DNA of 64,000 bases from an uncultured Stenotrophomonas sp. (GTDB lineage Bacteria > Pseudomonadota > Gammaproteobacteria > Xanthomonadales > Xanthomonadaceae): contig FLTS01000001.1 in assembly GCA_900078405.1 (NCBI GenBank), positions 434,001-498,000 of the forward strand, given 5' to 3'. The notes under the pieces are model-generated. The model was not told where the DNA came from and did no database searches. It was given only the letters and a program-made list of their open reading frames with translations. Shown here in pieces: positions 10,245 to 18,249 of the stretch. The number at the start of each line of letters is the position of its first letter. Position 1 is the stretch's first letter. Position numbers and translations under genes: made by a program.

Positions 10245-10665
10245 GGTCCGGTTCAGTTGGCCGACACGCGTTTATTGGGAAGATACCGACGCTGGTGGCG
10301 TGGTTTACCACGCCCGCTACGTGGCATTCATGGAACGCGCGCGCACCGAGTGGATGCGGGCGATGGGCTATGGGCAGGAAACCATGCGTAATGGCGACGG
10401 GCAGGTGTTCGTGGTCCGCGCGATGACACTGGATTTCCTCAAGCCTGCCAGGCTGGACGACGCATTGCAGACCACGGTGGAACTGCTGCAATGCCGCCGC
10501 GCCAGTCTGGTGATGCGGCAGGCGGTGCTGCGCGACGGCCAGCCGCTGGTCACCGCGCAGGTGCGGCTGGCCGCGGTCGGTGCCCGCGACTTCCGCCCGC
10601 AGGCCATGCACGACACGCTGTACGCCACGCTCAAACGATTCGAAACCCCACACGCGCAAGATTGA
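10234..10665 (+). CDS. ybgC: Tol-Pal-associated acyl-CoA thioesterase YbgC
   Basis: A 143-residue hot-dog-fold thioesterase. The catalytic Asp is in [18 protein letters not shown], the classic YbgC/4HBT motif with Tyr and His. YbgC hydrolyses short-chain acyl-CoA or acyl-ACP and is the usual first gene of the tol-pal cluster, probably linked to phospholipid metabolism at the envelope. It overlaps ruvB by 11 bp and is followed 10 bp later by tolQ. Confidence 0.95.
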   Translation: MSSEVRFSWPTRVYWEDTDAGGVVYHARYVAFMERARTEWMRAMGYGQETMRNGDGQVFVVRAMTLDFLKPARLDDALQTTVELLQCRRASLVMRQAVLRDGQPLVTAQVRLAAVGARDFRPQAMHDTLYATLKRFETPHAQD

Positions 10666-10675
10666 GGAACAACGG

Positions 10676-11452
10676 ATGATCGCTTTGCTTCTGGCCCTGC
10701 AGGCCACCGTGACCGAGGCACTGCCGGCGGACGTCAGCGCCGCGGCGGCGCAGACCGTGGCCCAGGCCGGTCATGGCGGCATCAACTACCTGGACCTGAT
10801 GCTCAAGGCCAGCATCCCGGTCAAGCTGATCGTGCTGCTGCTGCTGGCCGGCTCGTTCATCAGCTGGGTGATCATTTTCCGCAAGGCGCGGGTGTTCAAG
10901 GCCGCCGACCGCGCCGCCGACGATTTCGAGAACCGCTTCTGGTCCGGCGCCGACCTCGGCAAGCTGTACGCCTCGGCCGCCGACCGCAACCGCTCCGTGG
11001 ACGGGCTGGAAGCGATCTTCGAGTCCGGCTTCCGCGAATACAGCCGCTTGAACGGTCGCCGTGGCCTGGACAGCCGCACCCAACTGGAAGGCACCCAGCG
11101 CGCCATGCGCACCACCTTCGCGCGCGAGGTCGACGGGCTGGAGCGCAATCTGGAACTGCTGGCCAACATCGGCTCCAATGCACCTTACGTGGGCCTGGTC
11201 GGTACCGTGTTCGGCATCATGGTGACCATGCACGACATGATCAGCAGCGGCGAGCAGGCCGGCATCGCCTCGGTCGCGCCGGGCATCTCCGAAGCCTTGT
11301 TCGCCACCGCCATCGGCCTGTTCGTGGCGATCCCGGCGACCTGGGCCTACAACCGCTTCACCACCCGCGTGGAACGGCTGTCGGTGCGCTACGAAACCTT
11401 TGCCGAAGAGTTCAGCTCGATCCTGCAGCGCCAGTCCGGCGGTGAAGAGTAA
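10676..11452 (+). CDS. tolQ: Tol-Pal system proton-channel subunit TolQ
   Basis: A 258-residue inner-membrane protein of the MotA/TolQ/ExbB family. There are three membrane segments: near 50-70 (VKLIVLLLLAGSFISWVIIF), near 165-185 (NAPYVGLVGTVFGIMVTM) and near 200-220 (LFATAIGLFVAIPATWAYN). With TolR it uses the proton gradient to energise TolA during outer-membrane constriction at division. The start at 10676 follows GAGG. Confidence 0.96.
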   Translation: MIALLLALQATVTEALPADVSAAAAQTVAQAGHGGINYLDLMLKASIPVKLIVLLLLAGSFISWVIIFRKARVFKAADRAADDFENRFWSGADLGKLYASAADRNRSVDGLEAIFESGFREYSRLNGRRGLDSRTQLEGTQRAMRTTFAREVDGLERNLELLANIGSNAPYVGLVGTVFGIMVTMHDMISSGEQAGIASVAPGISEALFATAIGLFVAIPATWAYNRFTTRVERLSVRYETFAEEFSSILQRQSGGEE

Positions 11453-11458
11453 GCAGCC

Positions 11459-11876
<418 letters not shown>

Positions 11877-11887
<11 letters not shown>

Positions 11888-13024
11888 CGTCATGCCGCCG
11901 CCGCGCGACCCCGGCGACGAATGGGGCATGCCCGTCGTACTGGCGTTGCTGGTGCACGTGCTGGTCGCGCTGGTGTTCATCGTCGCTTGGCTGTGGTCGC
12001 CCTCGCGCAGCACCGAGGCGGCCGCGGGCGACCCGGCGGTGGAGGCCAGCCTGCAGCTGTCGGCGGCCGAGGCCGCGGCCGCACGCAGTGCGCTGCGCGC
12101 ATCCGAAAAGCTGCCGGCGCTGCCCGAGCCGGTGCAGGACGTGCAGCCCGAACCGGTGGCGGAGGACACCATCCCGCCGCCGCAGCCGCTTCCCGAACCT
12201 CGGCCGCAGGACGCGCCTACGCCGCAGCAGTACAACGCGCAGGAGCGCATCGCCCAGCCGGACAACGTCGATCAGGAGCGCGTCAGCGCGCTGGCCATCG
12301 CCGAGGAAAAAGCAAAGCAGGAGCAGGAAGCCAAGCGCCGCCAGGAGCAGATCGACCTGACCGAGCGCAAGCGCGTGGAGGAGGCCGAGCAGAAATTGCG
12401 GCTGGCCAAACAGCAGGAAGAGGCCGATCGCCGGAAGAAGCTGGCCGAGGAACAGCGCCAGGCCAACGAGGCCAAGGCCGAGCAGGAGCGCCAGCAGAAG
12501 ATCGCCGAGATCCGCCGCAAGCGCGAGCAGGCCGAGCGCGAGGCGAAGCTGGCCGAGCAGCGCCTGAACCAGGTGAGGGATGCGCAGTCGCGTGCGCAGG
12601 CGGCCTCGTCCAGCGCGGCCAGCAGCGCCTGGCCGCGCTGGACGACGACGGCACGTTGCGCACCTCGTCGTCGTCCAGCGCGGCCAGCAGCGGTGCCGCG
12701 CAGCCGTCGCCGGGGCAGGGCGGCACCAGCGACGACCTGTTGGCCAAATATGTGGCGGCGATCACGCAGGCGGTCCAGAACCAATGGGTGCGGCCGGACT
12801 CGGTGCCATTGGGCCAGAAATGCACGATCACCATTCGCCAATTGCCGGGCGGCGAGGTGCCCCCCAACGGTGGGGTGCAATTTGCAGCCAGTTGCCCCTA
12901 TGGCGCCGCCGGTCGGCGCTCGGTTGAAGCGGCGGTGTTGCGCGCACAGCCTTTACCGTACCGTGGTTTTGAGTCGGTGTTCCAGCGTGAAATCACATTC
13001 CATTTCGATGCACAGGATCGTTGA
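11877..13024 (+). pseudogene. tolA: tolA, frameshifted at a fold-back repeat
   Basis: TolA bridges the inner-membrane TolQR motor to Pal and TolB. The N-terminal part (from 11877) has a membrane helix (VVLALLVHVLVALVFIVAWL), a proline-rich stretch and a long Lys/Glu/Ala coiled coil (about residues 130-240). From about 12606 that frame loses meaning. The C-terminal domain (DDLLAKYVAAITQAVQNQW, PGGEVPPNGGVQF, SCPYGAAGRRSVEAAVL, PYRGFESVFQREI) continues one frame over to 13024. The break coincides with a perfect inverted repeat. Deleting the 17 bases 12606-12622 joins the frames as AQAAQRLAALDDDG. Either the gene is broken in this strain or the assembly is wrong here. TolA is otherwise complete. 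Confidence 0.85.
12606..12687. repeat. Fold-back and direct repeats at the tolA frameshift
   Basis: TCGTCCAGCGCGGCCAG at 12606-12622 is the exact reverse complement of 12629-12645, with a 6-base loop CAGCGC. The same 17 bases recur in direct orientation at 12671-12687, with direct identity running 22 bases (12606-12627 and 12671-12692). A 22-bp inverted match also joins 12629-12650 to 12666-12687. The first copy is the likely extra one. Confidence 0.9.
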
Positions 13025-13146
13025 ACCCGGTGGCACCGGCATCATCAGGGGCCAGATTTCACGCGGCTTTCGTTCATGATTGCGAAAATGTTCATCCGCC
13101 TGCTGTTATCCCTTCCTCCTGTTCATCCGCATCCGTTGAGCACTCC

Positions 13147-14466
13147 ATGAAGAAACCACTTCGCTGGCTGGCTACCCTGACCGTCCTGCTGCTGCCCATC
13201 GTGGCGATGGCGCAACAGAAGGGGCTGGAGATCGACATCGTCGGTGGCAACGCCTCCGCCCTGCCGGTCACCGTGGTACCCATGCCCTACCAGGGCAGCG
13301 CCGGCACGCCGGCCACGGACGTCGCGGCGGTGGTGCGCGCCGACCTGGACCGTTCCGGCCAGTTCCGCACCCTGCCCGAAGCGCAGATCGTCGAGCGCCC
13401 GACCCGTGGTGCCGAGGTGCAGTACCCGACGTGGCGCGCACTGAAGCAGGATTACCTCGTCGTCGGCCGCGTGCTCGACGCCGGTGCCGGTGCCTACCGC
13501 GTCGAATACGAACTGTTCGACGTCGCCAAGGGCGAGCGCATGCTCGGCCTTGCGATGACCGCCCGTTCCAGCGCCATGCGCGACGTCGCCCACCAGATGG
13601 CCGATGCCATCTACGAGAAGGTCACCGGCGTGCGTGGCGCATTCTGGACCCGCATCGCCTATGTCACCGCCAGCGGCCGCGGCGACGCCATGCGCTACGC
13701 ACTGATGGTGGCCGACTCGGACGGCTACAACCCGCAGACCATCGTGCGCTCGGCCGAGCCGCTGCTGTCGCCATCGTGGAGCCCGGACGGCAATCAGCTG
13801 GCCTACGTCAGCTTCGAGCGCGGCAATTCGGCCATCTACATCCAGAACATTTCCAGTGGCGCCCGCGAGCTGGTCGCCAGCTTCCGCGGCATCAACAGCG
13901 CCCCGGCCTTCTCCCCGGACGGCCGCCGTCTGGCCCTGACCCTGTCGCGCAGTGGCAACCCGGAGATCTACGTGATGGACCTGGGCAGCAAGCAGCTGAC
14001 CCAGCTGACCAACCACTTCGCCATCGACACCGAGCCGACCTGGAGCGCCGACGGCGGTTCCATCTACTTCACCTCCGATCGTGGCGGCCGCCCGCAGATC
14101 TACCAGGTGGCGGCCAGCGGCGGCAGCGCCTCGCGGGTGACCTTCCAAGGCAACTACAACGCCAAGGCCACCGTCTCTTTCGACGGCAAGAAGATCGCCG
14201 TCGCGCAGGGCGCCGGCAACACCTACAAGATCGCGCTGATGGACAGCAGCCTGGGCTCGCCGCGCTGGAGCACGCTGTCCCCCGGTTCGCTGGACGAATC
14301 CCCCAGTTTTGCCCCCAATGCGGGCATGGTGCTGTATGCCGCCCGTGAGGGTGGACGCGGTGTGCTGTACGCGGTATCGGCCGACGCCAGGGTGCGGCAA
14401 CGACTGGTGCTGGCGGACGGTGACGTGAGGGAGCCCGCGTGGGGTCCCTACCGTACTACGCGTTGA
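13147..14466 (+). CDS. tolB: Tol-Pal system periplasmic beta-propeller TolB
   Basis: A 439-residue periplasmic protein with a signal peptide (LATLTVLLLPIVAMAQQ). The N-terminal alpha/beta domain is followed by WD40-like repeats from about residue 200, each carrying a SPSWSPDG-type motif (LLSPSWSPDG, APAFSPDG, EPTWSADG). TolB binds Pal at the outer membrane and is released by TolA. I chose ATG 13147; the in-frame sequence back to 13021 overlaps the tolA end and is not TolB-like. 122 bp separate it from the tolA stop. Confidence 0.96.
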   Translation: MKKPLRWLATLTVLLLPIVAMAQQKGLEIDIVGGNASALPVTVVPMPYQGSAGTPATDVAAVVRADLDRSGQFRTLPEAQIVERPTRGAEVQYPTWRALKQDYLVVGRVLDAGAGAYRVEYELFDVAKGERMLGLAMTARSSAMRDVAHQMADAIYEKVTGVRGAFWTRIAYVTASGRGDAMRYALMVADSDGYNPQTIVRSAEPLLSPSWSPDGNQLAYVSFERGNSAIYIQNISSGARELVASFRGINSAPAFSPDGRRLALTLSRSGNPEIYVMDLGSKQLTQLTNHFAIDTEPTWSADGGSIYFTSDRGGRPQIYQVAASGGSASRVTFQGNYNAKATVSFDGKKIAVAQGAGNTYKIALMDSSLGSPRWSTLSPGSLDESPSFAPNAGMVLYAAREGGRGVLYAVSADARVRQRLVLADGDVREPAWGPYRTTR

Positions 14467-14530
14467 TTAAATGTTAATATCGCAAGCGCATTAACCCCAT
14501 CAATCTGGCCTAGGAGCCTTAGGTATCGCC

Positions 14531-15043
14531 ATGAACAAGTCCACTCGTGTTCTGCTCGTTTCGCTGCTGTCCGTGGCCGTGCTGGCCGGCTGCTCGAAGA
14601 AGGTCAAGGAACAGCCGGCTGCGCCGGTCGAGCCCACCCCGGCCGAGCCGGCTCCGGCCCAGTCTTCCGGTCTGTACGGCCCGGGCGACCTGGATACCGA
14701 TGCCTGCCTGCGCCAGCGCGTGGTCTATTTCGATTTCGACCAGGATGCCGTGAAGCCGGAGTTCCAGCAGATCATGGCCTGCCACGCCAAGTACCTGCGT
14801 GACCGTCCGTCCTCGCGCATCACCCTGCAGGGCCACACCGACGAGCGCGGCAGCCGCGCCTACAACCAGGCTCTGGGCGAGCGTCGTGGCAATGCCGTCA
14901 ATTCGGCCCTGCAGGCCAATGGTGGTTCGGCCACGCAGCTGACCGTCGTGTCCTACGGCGAAGAGCGCCCGGTCTGCACCGACTCGAGCGAGTCCTGCTG
15001 GTCGCAGAACCGTCGCGTCGAAATCGTCTACACCGCGCAGTAA
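14531..15043 (+). CDS. pal: Peptidoglycan-associated lipoprotein Pal
   Basis: A 170-residue outer-membrane lipoprotein. The lipobox is LAGC with the lipidated Cys at residue 21, then a Pro/Ala-rich tether, then an OmpA-like peptidoglycan-binding domain (YFDFDQD, then LQGHTDERGSRAYNQALGER, C-terminal QNRRVEIVY). It anchors the outer membrane to the cell wall and is the target of TolA/TolB. The sequence just upstream (14463-14480, TTGATTAAATGTTAATAT) is strikingly AT-rich for this genome and probably holds an own promoter. Confidence 0.97.
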   Translation: MNKSTRVLLVSLLSVAVLAGCSKKVKEQPAAPVEPTPAEPAPAQSSGLYGPGDLDTDACLRQRVVYFDFDQDAVKPEFQQIMACHAKYLRDRPSSRITLQGHTDERGSRAYNQALGERRGNAVNSALQANGGSATQLTVVSYGEERPVCTDSSESCWSQNRRVEIVYTAQ

Positions 15044-15046
15044 TCG

Positions 15047-15847
15047 ATGCGTACCGGCATCAAGACGATGATGCTCGTGGTTGCGGCAGCCCTCGTGGCT
15101 GCCGCACTGGCGTCCGCGCAGGCGCAGCGGCAAAGTCTGGCCGACCGCGTTGGCGTGCTCGAGGCACAGGCCAACAACAGTCAGGCCAACATCGACCTGC
15201 TCAACCAGTTGCAGCAACTGCGCACCCAGGTGCAGGCCCTGCAGGGCAGCATCGAGCAGCTCCAGCACGAGAACGAGCAGCTCAAGCAGCGCAACCGCGA
15301 CCAGTATCTGGATCTGGATGGCCGCCTGAACCGCCTCGAGGGCGGTGGGGAAATGGCTCCTGATGCGCCGCCTGCAACTCCGGTCAAGCCCGCGGTGGCG
15401 GCTGTGGAAAAAGCCCCGACCGTGCGCGGCGATGCCGGCGCGGTGGCGGCGGCAGGCGACGAACGCGCCGCCTACAACCTGGCATTCGATGCGCTCAAGA
15501 ACGGCAACTACGACGATTCGGCGCGTTTGTTCCAGGGTTTCCTGGAGCAGTATCCGAACGGCGTCTACACGCCCAATGCGCTGTACTGGCTGGGTGAAAG
15601 CTATTACGCCACCCGCAATTTCCAGATGGCCGAATCGCAGTTCCGCGATCTGGTCGCCCGCTATCCCACGCACGACAAGGCCGCCGGCGGTTTGTTGAAG
15701 CTGGGCCTGTCGCAATACGGGCAGGGTGATGCCGGCCAGGCCGAGCAGACGCTCGAACAGGTGGCGACGAGGTTCCCCGGCAGCGATGCGGCACGGACCG
15801 CGCAGGACCGCCTGCAGTCGATCCGCTTCGGCCAGCAACTGCCTTGA
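15047..15847 (+). CDS. cpoB: Cell division coordinator CpoB (YbgF)
   Basis: A 266-residue periplasmic protein. It has a signal peptide (residues 1-26, ending ASAQA), a trimerising coiled coil rich in Gln/Leu (about 35-95), an Ala/Pro linker, and three TPRs from about 140 (AYNLAFDALKNGNYDDSARL, then YWLGESYYATRNFQMAE). CpoB links PBP1B activity to Tol function; a PBP1B gene lies 20 kb further on in this window. It starts 3 bp after pal. Confidence 0.94.
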   Translation: MRTGIKTMMLVVAAALVAAALASAQAQRQSLADRVGVLEAQANNSQANIDLLNQLQQLRTQVQALQGSIEQLQHENEQLKQRNRDQYLDLDGRLNRLEGGGEMAPDAPPATPVKPAVAAVEKAPTVRGDAGAVAAAGDERAAYNLAFDALKNGNYDDSARLFQGFLEQYPNGVYTPNALYWLGESYYATRNFQMAESQFRDLVARYPTHDKAAGGLLKLGLSQYGQGDAGQAEQTLEQVATRFPGSDAARTAQDRLQSIRFGQQLP

Positions 15848-15882
15848 GGCCTGCCGTGCCGACGCGGCGCGGATGAATACCA

Positions 15883-16572
15883 ATGAACCACCCCGCGGCC
15901 AGCGTGCCCAGTGAAATCGTGCAGTCGCCGTTGCCGCGACTGAAGATCACCGAGATATTCCTGTCGCTGCAAGGCGAGGCGGACACCGCCGGCTGGCCGA
16001 CGGTATTCGTGCGCCTGACCGGCTGCCCGCTGCGCTGCAGCTATTGCGACACCGAATACGCCTTCCACGGCGGCCAGTGGCGTGACATCGACGATATCGT
16101 CGCCGAAGTGCTGGGCCACAGCGTGCGCCACGTCTGCGTGACCGGCGGCGAGCCGCTGGCGCAGAAACGCTGCCTGGTGCTGCTGCGCCAGCTGTGCGAT
16201 GCCGGGTTGGACGTGTCGCTGGAAACTTCCGGTGCGCTGGACATCGGCGGCGTCGATCCGCGCGTGTCGCGCGTGGTCGACCTGAAAACGCCGGACTCGG
16301 GCGAAATGGGGCGCAACCGGCTGCAGAACCTGCCGTTGCTGACCGCACGCGACCAGCTCAAGTTCGTGCTCTGCAGCCGCAGCGATTACGAATGGGCGCG
16401 GGACATGGTGGCCACGCATCGCCTGCACGAGCGCTGCATGGTGCTGTTCTCGCCCAGCAAGAGCGAGCTGGCACCGCGTGAGCTTGCCGACTGGATCGTT
16501 GCCGACCGCCTGCCGGTGCGTTTCCAGATGCAGTTGCACAAGCTGCTGTGGAATGACGAGCCCGGGCGGTGA
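15883..16572 (+). CDS. queE: 7-carboxy-7-deazaguanine synthase QueE (radical SAM)
   Basis: A 229-residue enzyme that contracts the ring of 6-carboxytetrahydropterin in the queuosine pathway. The [4Fe-4S] motif is CxxxCxxC (GCPLRCSYCDTEYAFHGG), followed by the SAM-binding GGEP motif (VTGGEPLAQ). It follows cpoB by 35 bp and precedes queC, the next enzyme of the same route; queuosine genes after tol-pal are common in gammaproteobacteria. Confidence 0.96.
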   Translation: MNHPAASVPSEIVQSPLPRLKITEIFLSLQGEADTAGWPTVFVRLTGCPLRCSYCDTEYAFHGGQWRDIDDIVAEVLGHSVRHVCVTGGEPLAQKRCLVLLRQLCDAGLDVSLETSGALDIGGVDPRVSRVVDLKTPDSGEMGRNRLQNLPLLTARDQLKFVLCSRSDYEWARDMVATHRLHERCMVLFSPSKSELAPRELADWIVADRLPVRFQMQLHKLLWNDEPGR

Positions 16573-16685
16573 AACGGGAGCAGGGCGTCGGAAACGGCGG
16601 AAATCGAACCCCTCGTGCCATATCCATATGCGGGATCTCCTGATTCATCCATGCTGCGTGCAGGGCAATACGCCCGGGGATTTAC

Positions 16686-16715
16686 CATTCCCGATTTCCC
16701 GTTCCCGGCTTTCCA
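16686..16715. repeat. ATTCCCG-type short repeat before queC
   Basis: The run CATTCCCGATTTCCCG TTCCCGG (written in two parts) lies a few bases before the queC ATG. The same kind of ATTCCCG/TTTCCCG array occurs just before the yoaA-like gene (38241-38278) and inside it (39420-39447). It is a short degenerate array of 7-8-base units, probably a dispersed element. Confidence 0.55.
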
Positions 16716-16718
16716 ACC

Positions 16719-17399
16719 ATGAAAAAAGCAGTTGTCCTTCTCTCCGGCGGCATGGACTCGGCCGCGGTCGTGGCGATGGCGCGCGAGCAGGGGTTCGACG
16801 TGCATGCGCTGAGCGTGCGCTACGGCCAACGCCATACCTCCGAGCTCGATGCGGCCGCGCGCGTGGCGCAGGCAATGGGCGTGACCCGGCACAAGGTGGT
16901 GGACGTGGACCTGCGCAGCATCGGCGGCTCGGCGCTGACCGATGACATCGACGTTCCGGTTCGTACCGATGAAGAGCGCGGCGGCGACGGCATCCCGGTC
17001 ACCTATGTGCCGGCGCGCAACACCATCATGCTGTCGCTCGCGCTGGGCTGGGCCGAAGTGCTGGGCGCCAACGACATCTTCTGCGGTGTCAACGCGGTGG
17101 ACTACTCCGGCTACCCGGATTGCCGTCCCGAGTTCATCGCCGCGTTCCAGACGCTGGCCAACCTGGCGACCAAGGCCGGCGTGGAGGGCGCGGGCATCCG
17201 CATCCATGCGCCGTTGCAGCACCTGAGCAAGGCGCAGATCGCCAGCGAAGGGCAGCGCCTGGGCGTGGATTTCGCGCTCACCATATCCTGCTACCGTGCC
17301 GACGCGCAGGGCCGTGCCTGCGGCCATTGCGATGCCTGCCGCCTGCGCGCCGACGGTTTCGCCACAGCCGGCCTGCCCGATCCGACGCACTACGCCTGA
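16719..17399 (+). CDS. queC: 7-cyano-7-deazaguanine synthase QueC
   Basis: A 226-residue ATP-dependent enzyme converting 7-carboxy-7-deazaguanine to preQ0. The PP-loop is SGGMDS (9-14). The zinc-binding cysteines appear as [20 protein letters not shown]. Product and substrate link it directly to queE, 146 bp upstream. Confidence 0.96.
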   Translation: MKKAVVLLSGGMDSAAVVAMAREQGFDVHALSVRYGQRHTSELDAAARVAQAMGVTRHKVVDVDLRSIGGSALTDDIDVPVRTDEERGGDGIPVTYVPARNTIMLSLALGWAEVLGANDIFCGVNAVDYSGYPDCRPEFIAAFQTLANLATKAGVEGAGIRIHAPLQHLSKAQIASEGQRLGVDFALTISCYRADAQGRACGHCDACRLRADGFATAGLPDPTHYA

Positions 17400-17461
17400 A
17401 TTCCGGTTTCAGGCATGTTGCGCTAGAATGCGCACCCCGGCGGCATGCCGGGTCTTTGTTT

Positions 17462-17537
17462 GGGCCGTTAGCTCAGTCGGTAGAGCAGAAGACTTTTAAT
17501 CTTTTGGTCGAAGGTTCGAATCCTTCACGGCCCACCA
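17462..17537 (+). tRNA. tRNA-Lys (anticodon TTT)
   Basis: 76 bases including an encoded CCA end. Acceptor arms GGGCCGT/ACGGCCC pair, the D-arm carries AGCTCAGTCGGTAGAGC, the anticodon loop CTTTTAA holds TTT at 17495-17497, and the T-arm has GGTTCGAATCC. TAGAAT (17424-17429) upstream fits a -10 box; a GC-rich discriminator follows. An intrinsic terminator lies directly after. Confidence 0.98.
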
Positions 17538-17545
17538 TGATCGCC

Positions 17546-17579
17546 AGAAGGCCCCGCATTGTCCGGGGCCTTCTCGTTT
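17546..17579 (+). terminator. Intrinsic terminator after tRNA-Lys
   Basis: The 11-bp stem AGAAGGCCCCG/CGGGGCCTTCT (17546-17556 and 17564-17574) with a 7-base loop is followed by CGTTT. It starts 8 bases after the tRNA CCA. Confidence 0.85.
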
Positions 17580-17697
17580 CCGGGACTTGCAGGCGGCATC
17601 GCGCCATTGGGCGGTTGGCAACCGGCAATGCCGGCCCTACCATCTGCAGCCATTGCGACGCTTGAAGGTCGTGTTTTCCGGTAACGCCGGGGGGCGC

Positions 17698-18249
17698 TTG
17701 AATACCCAGATCACCCAACTCCTGCATCGTTGGCAGGACGGCGACCTGCAGGCCCGGGAAAGCCTGTTCGAGGCGCTGTACGCGGACCTCGTGCAGGTTG
17801 CGCGCAGCCGCCTGCTCAACCAGGTCGGCGGTACCCTGCAGCCGGCCGCGCTGGTCAACGAATCGATGATGCGCCTGCTCGGCTCGGACGTGGACTACAA
17901 GGACCGTGCCCATTTCATCGCGGTGGCGGCGCTGAAGATGCGCGCGGTGCTGGTGGACCACCTGCGCGCCCGCTCGGCTGACAAGCGCGGCGGCAACCTC
18001 GTGCATCTCACGTTGTCCCACGCCGGCGAGGTCGCCGATGACGAAGGCGGTGGCCATGACGTGATGGCCCTGCATCAGGCATTGAACCGGTTGGCCGAGC
18101 TGGAGCCCCGGGCGGCAAGCATGATCGAGCTGACCTATTTCGGTGGCATGAGCCGCGACGAGATCGCCGTGGTGCTCGGTGTGTCGGCACCGACAGTGGA
18201 CCGTGACCTGCGTTTCGCGCGGGCATGGCTCAACCGCCAGCTGGCCTGA
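17698..18249 (+). CDS. ECF-type RNA polymerase sigma factor, kinase-linked group
   Basis: About 183 residues. Sigma region 2 is ALVNESMMRLL...FIAVAALKMRAVLVDHLRA; region 4 is YFGGMSRDEIAVVLGVSAP with TVDRDLRFARAWL. The form (LLHRWQDGDLQARESLFE at the start, SADKRGG in the linker) matches the ECF group usually encoded beside Ser/Thr kinases rather than anti-sigma factors. Its stop overlaps the kinase start as TGATG, so the two are translationally coupled. The start is uncertain: TTG 17698 best fits family length, while GTG 17671 is in frame with GAAGG close by. In Xanthomonas citri a similar ECF-kinase pair controls type VI secretion; whether this one does cannot be seen. Confidence 0.85.
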   Translation: MNTQITQLLHRWQDGDLQARESLFEALYADLVQVARSRLLNQVGGTLQPAALVNESMMRLLGSDVDYKDRAHFIAVAALKMRAVLVDHLRARSADKRGGNLVHLTLSHAGEVADDEGGGHDVMALHQALNRLAELEPRAASMIELTYFGGMSRDEIAVVLGVSAPTVDRDLRFARAWLNRQLA

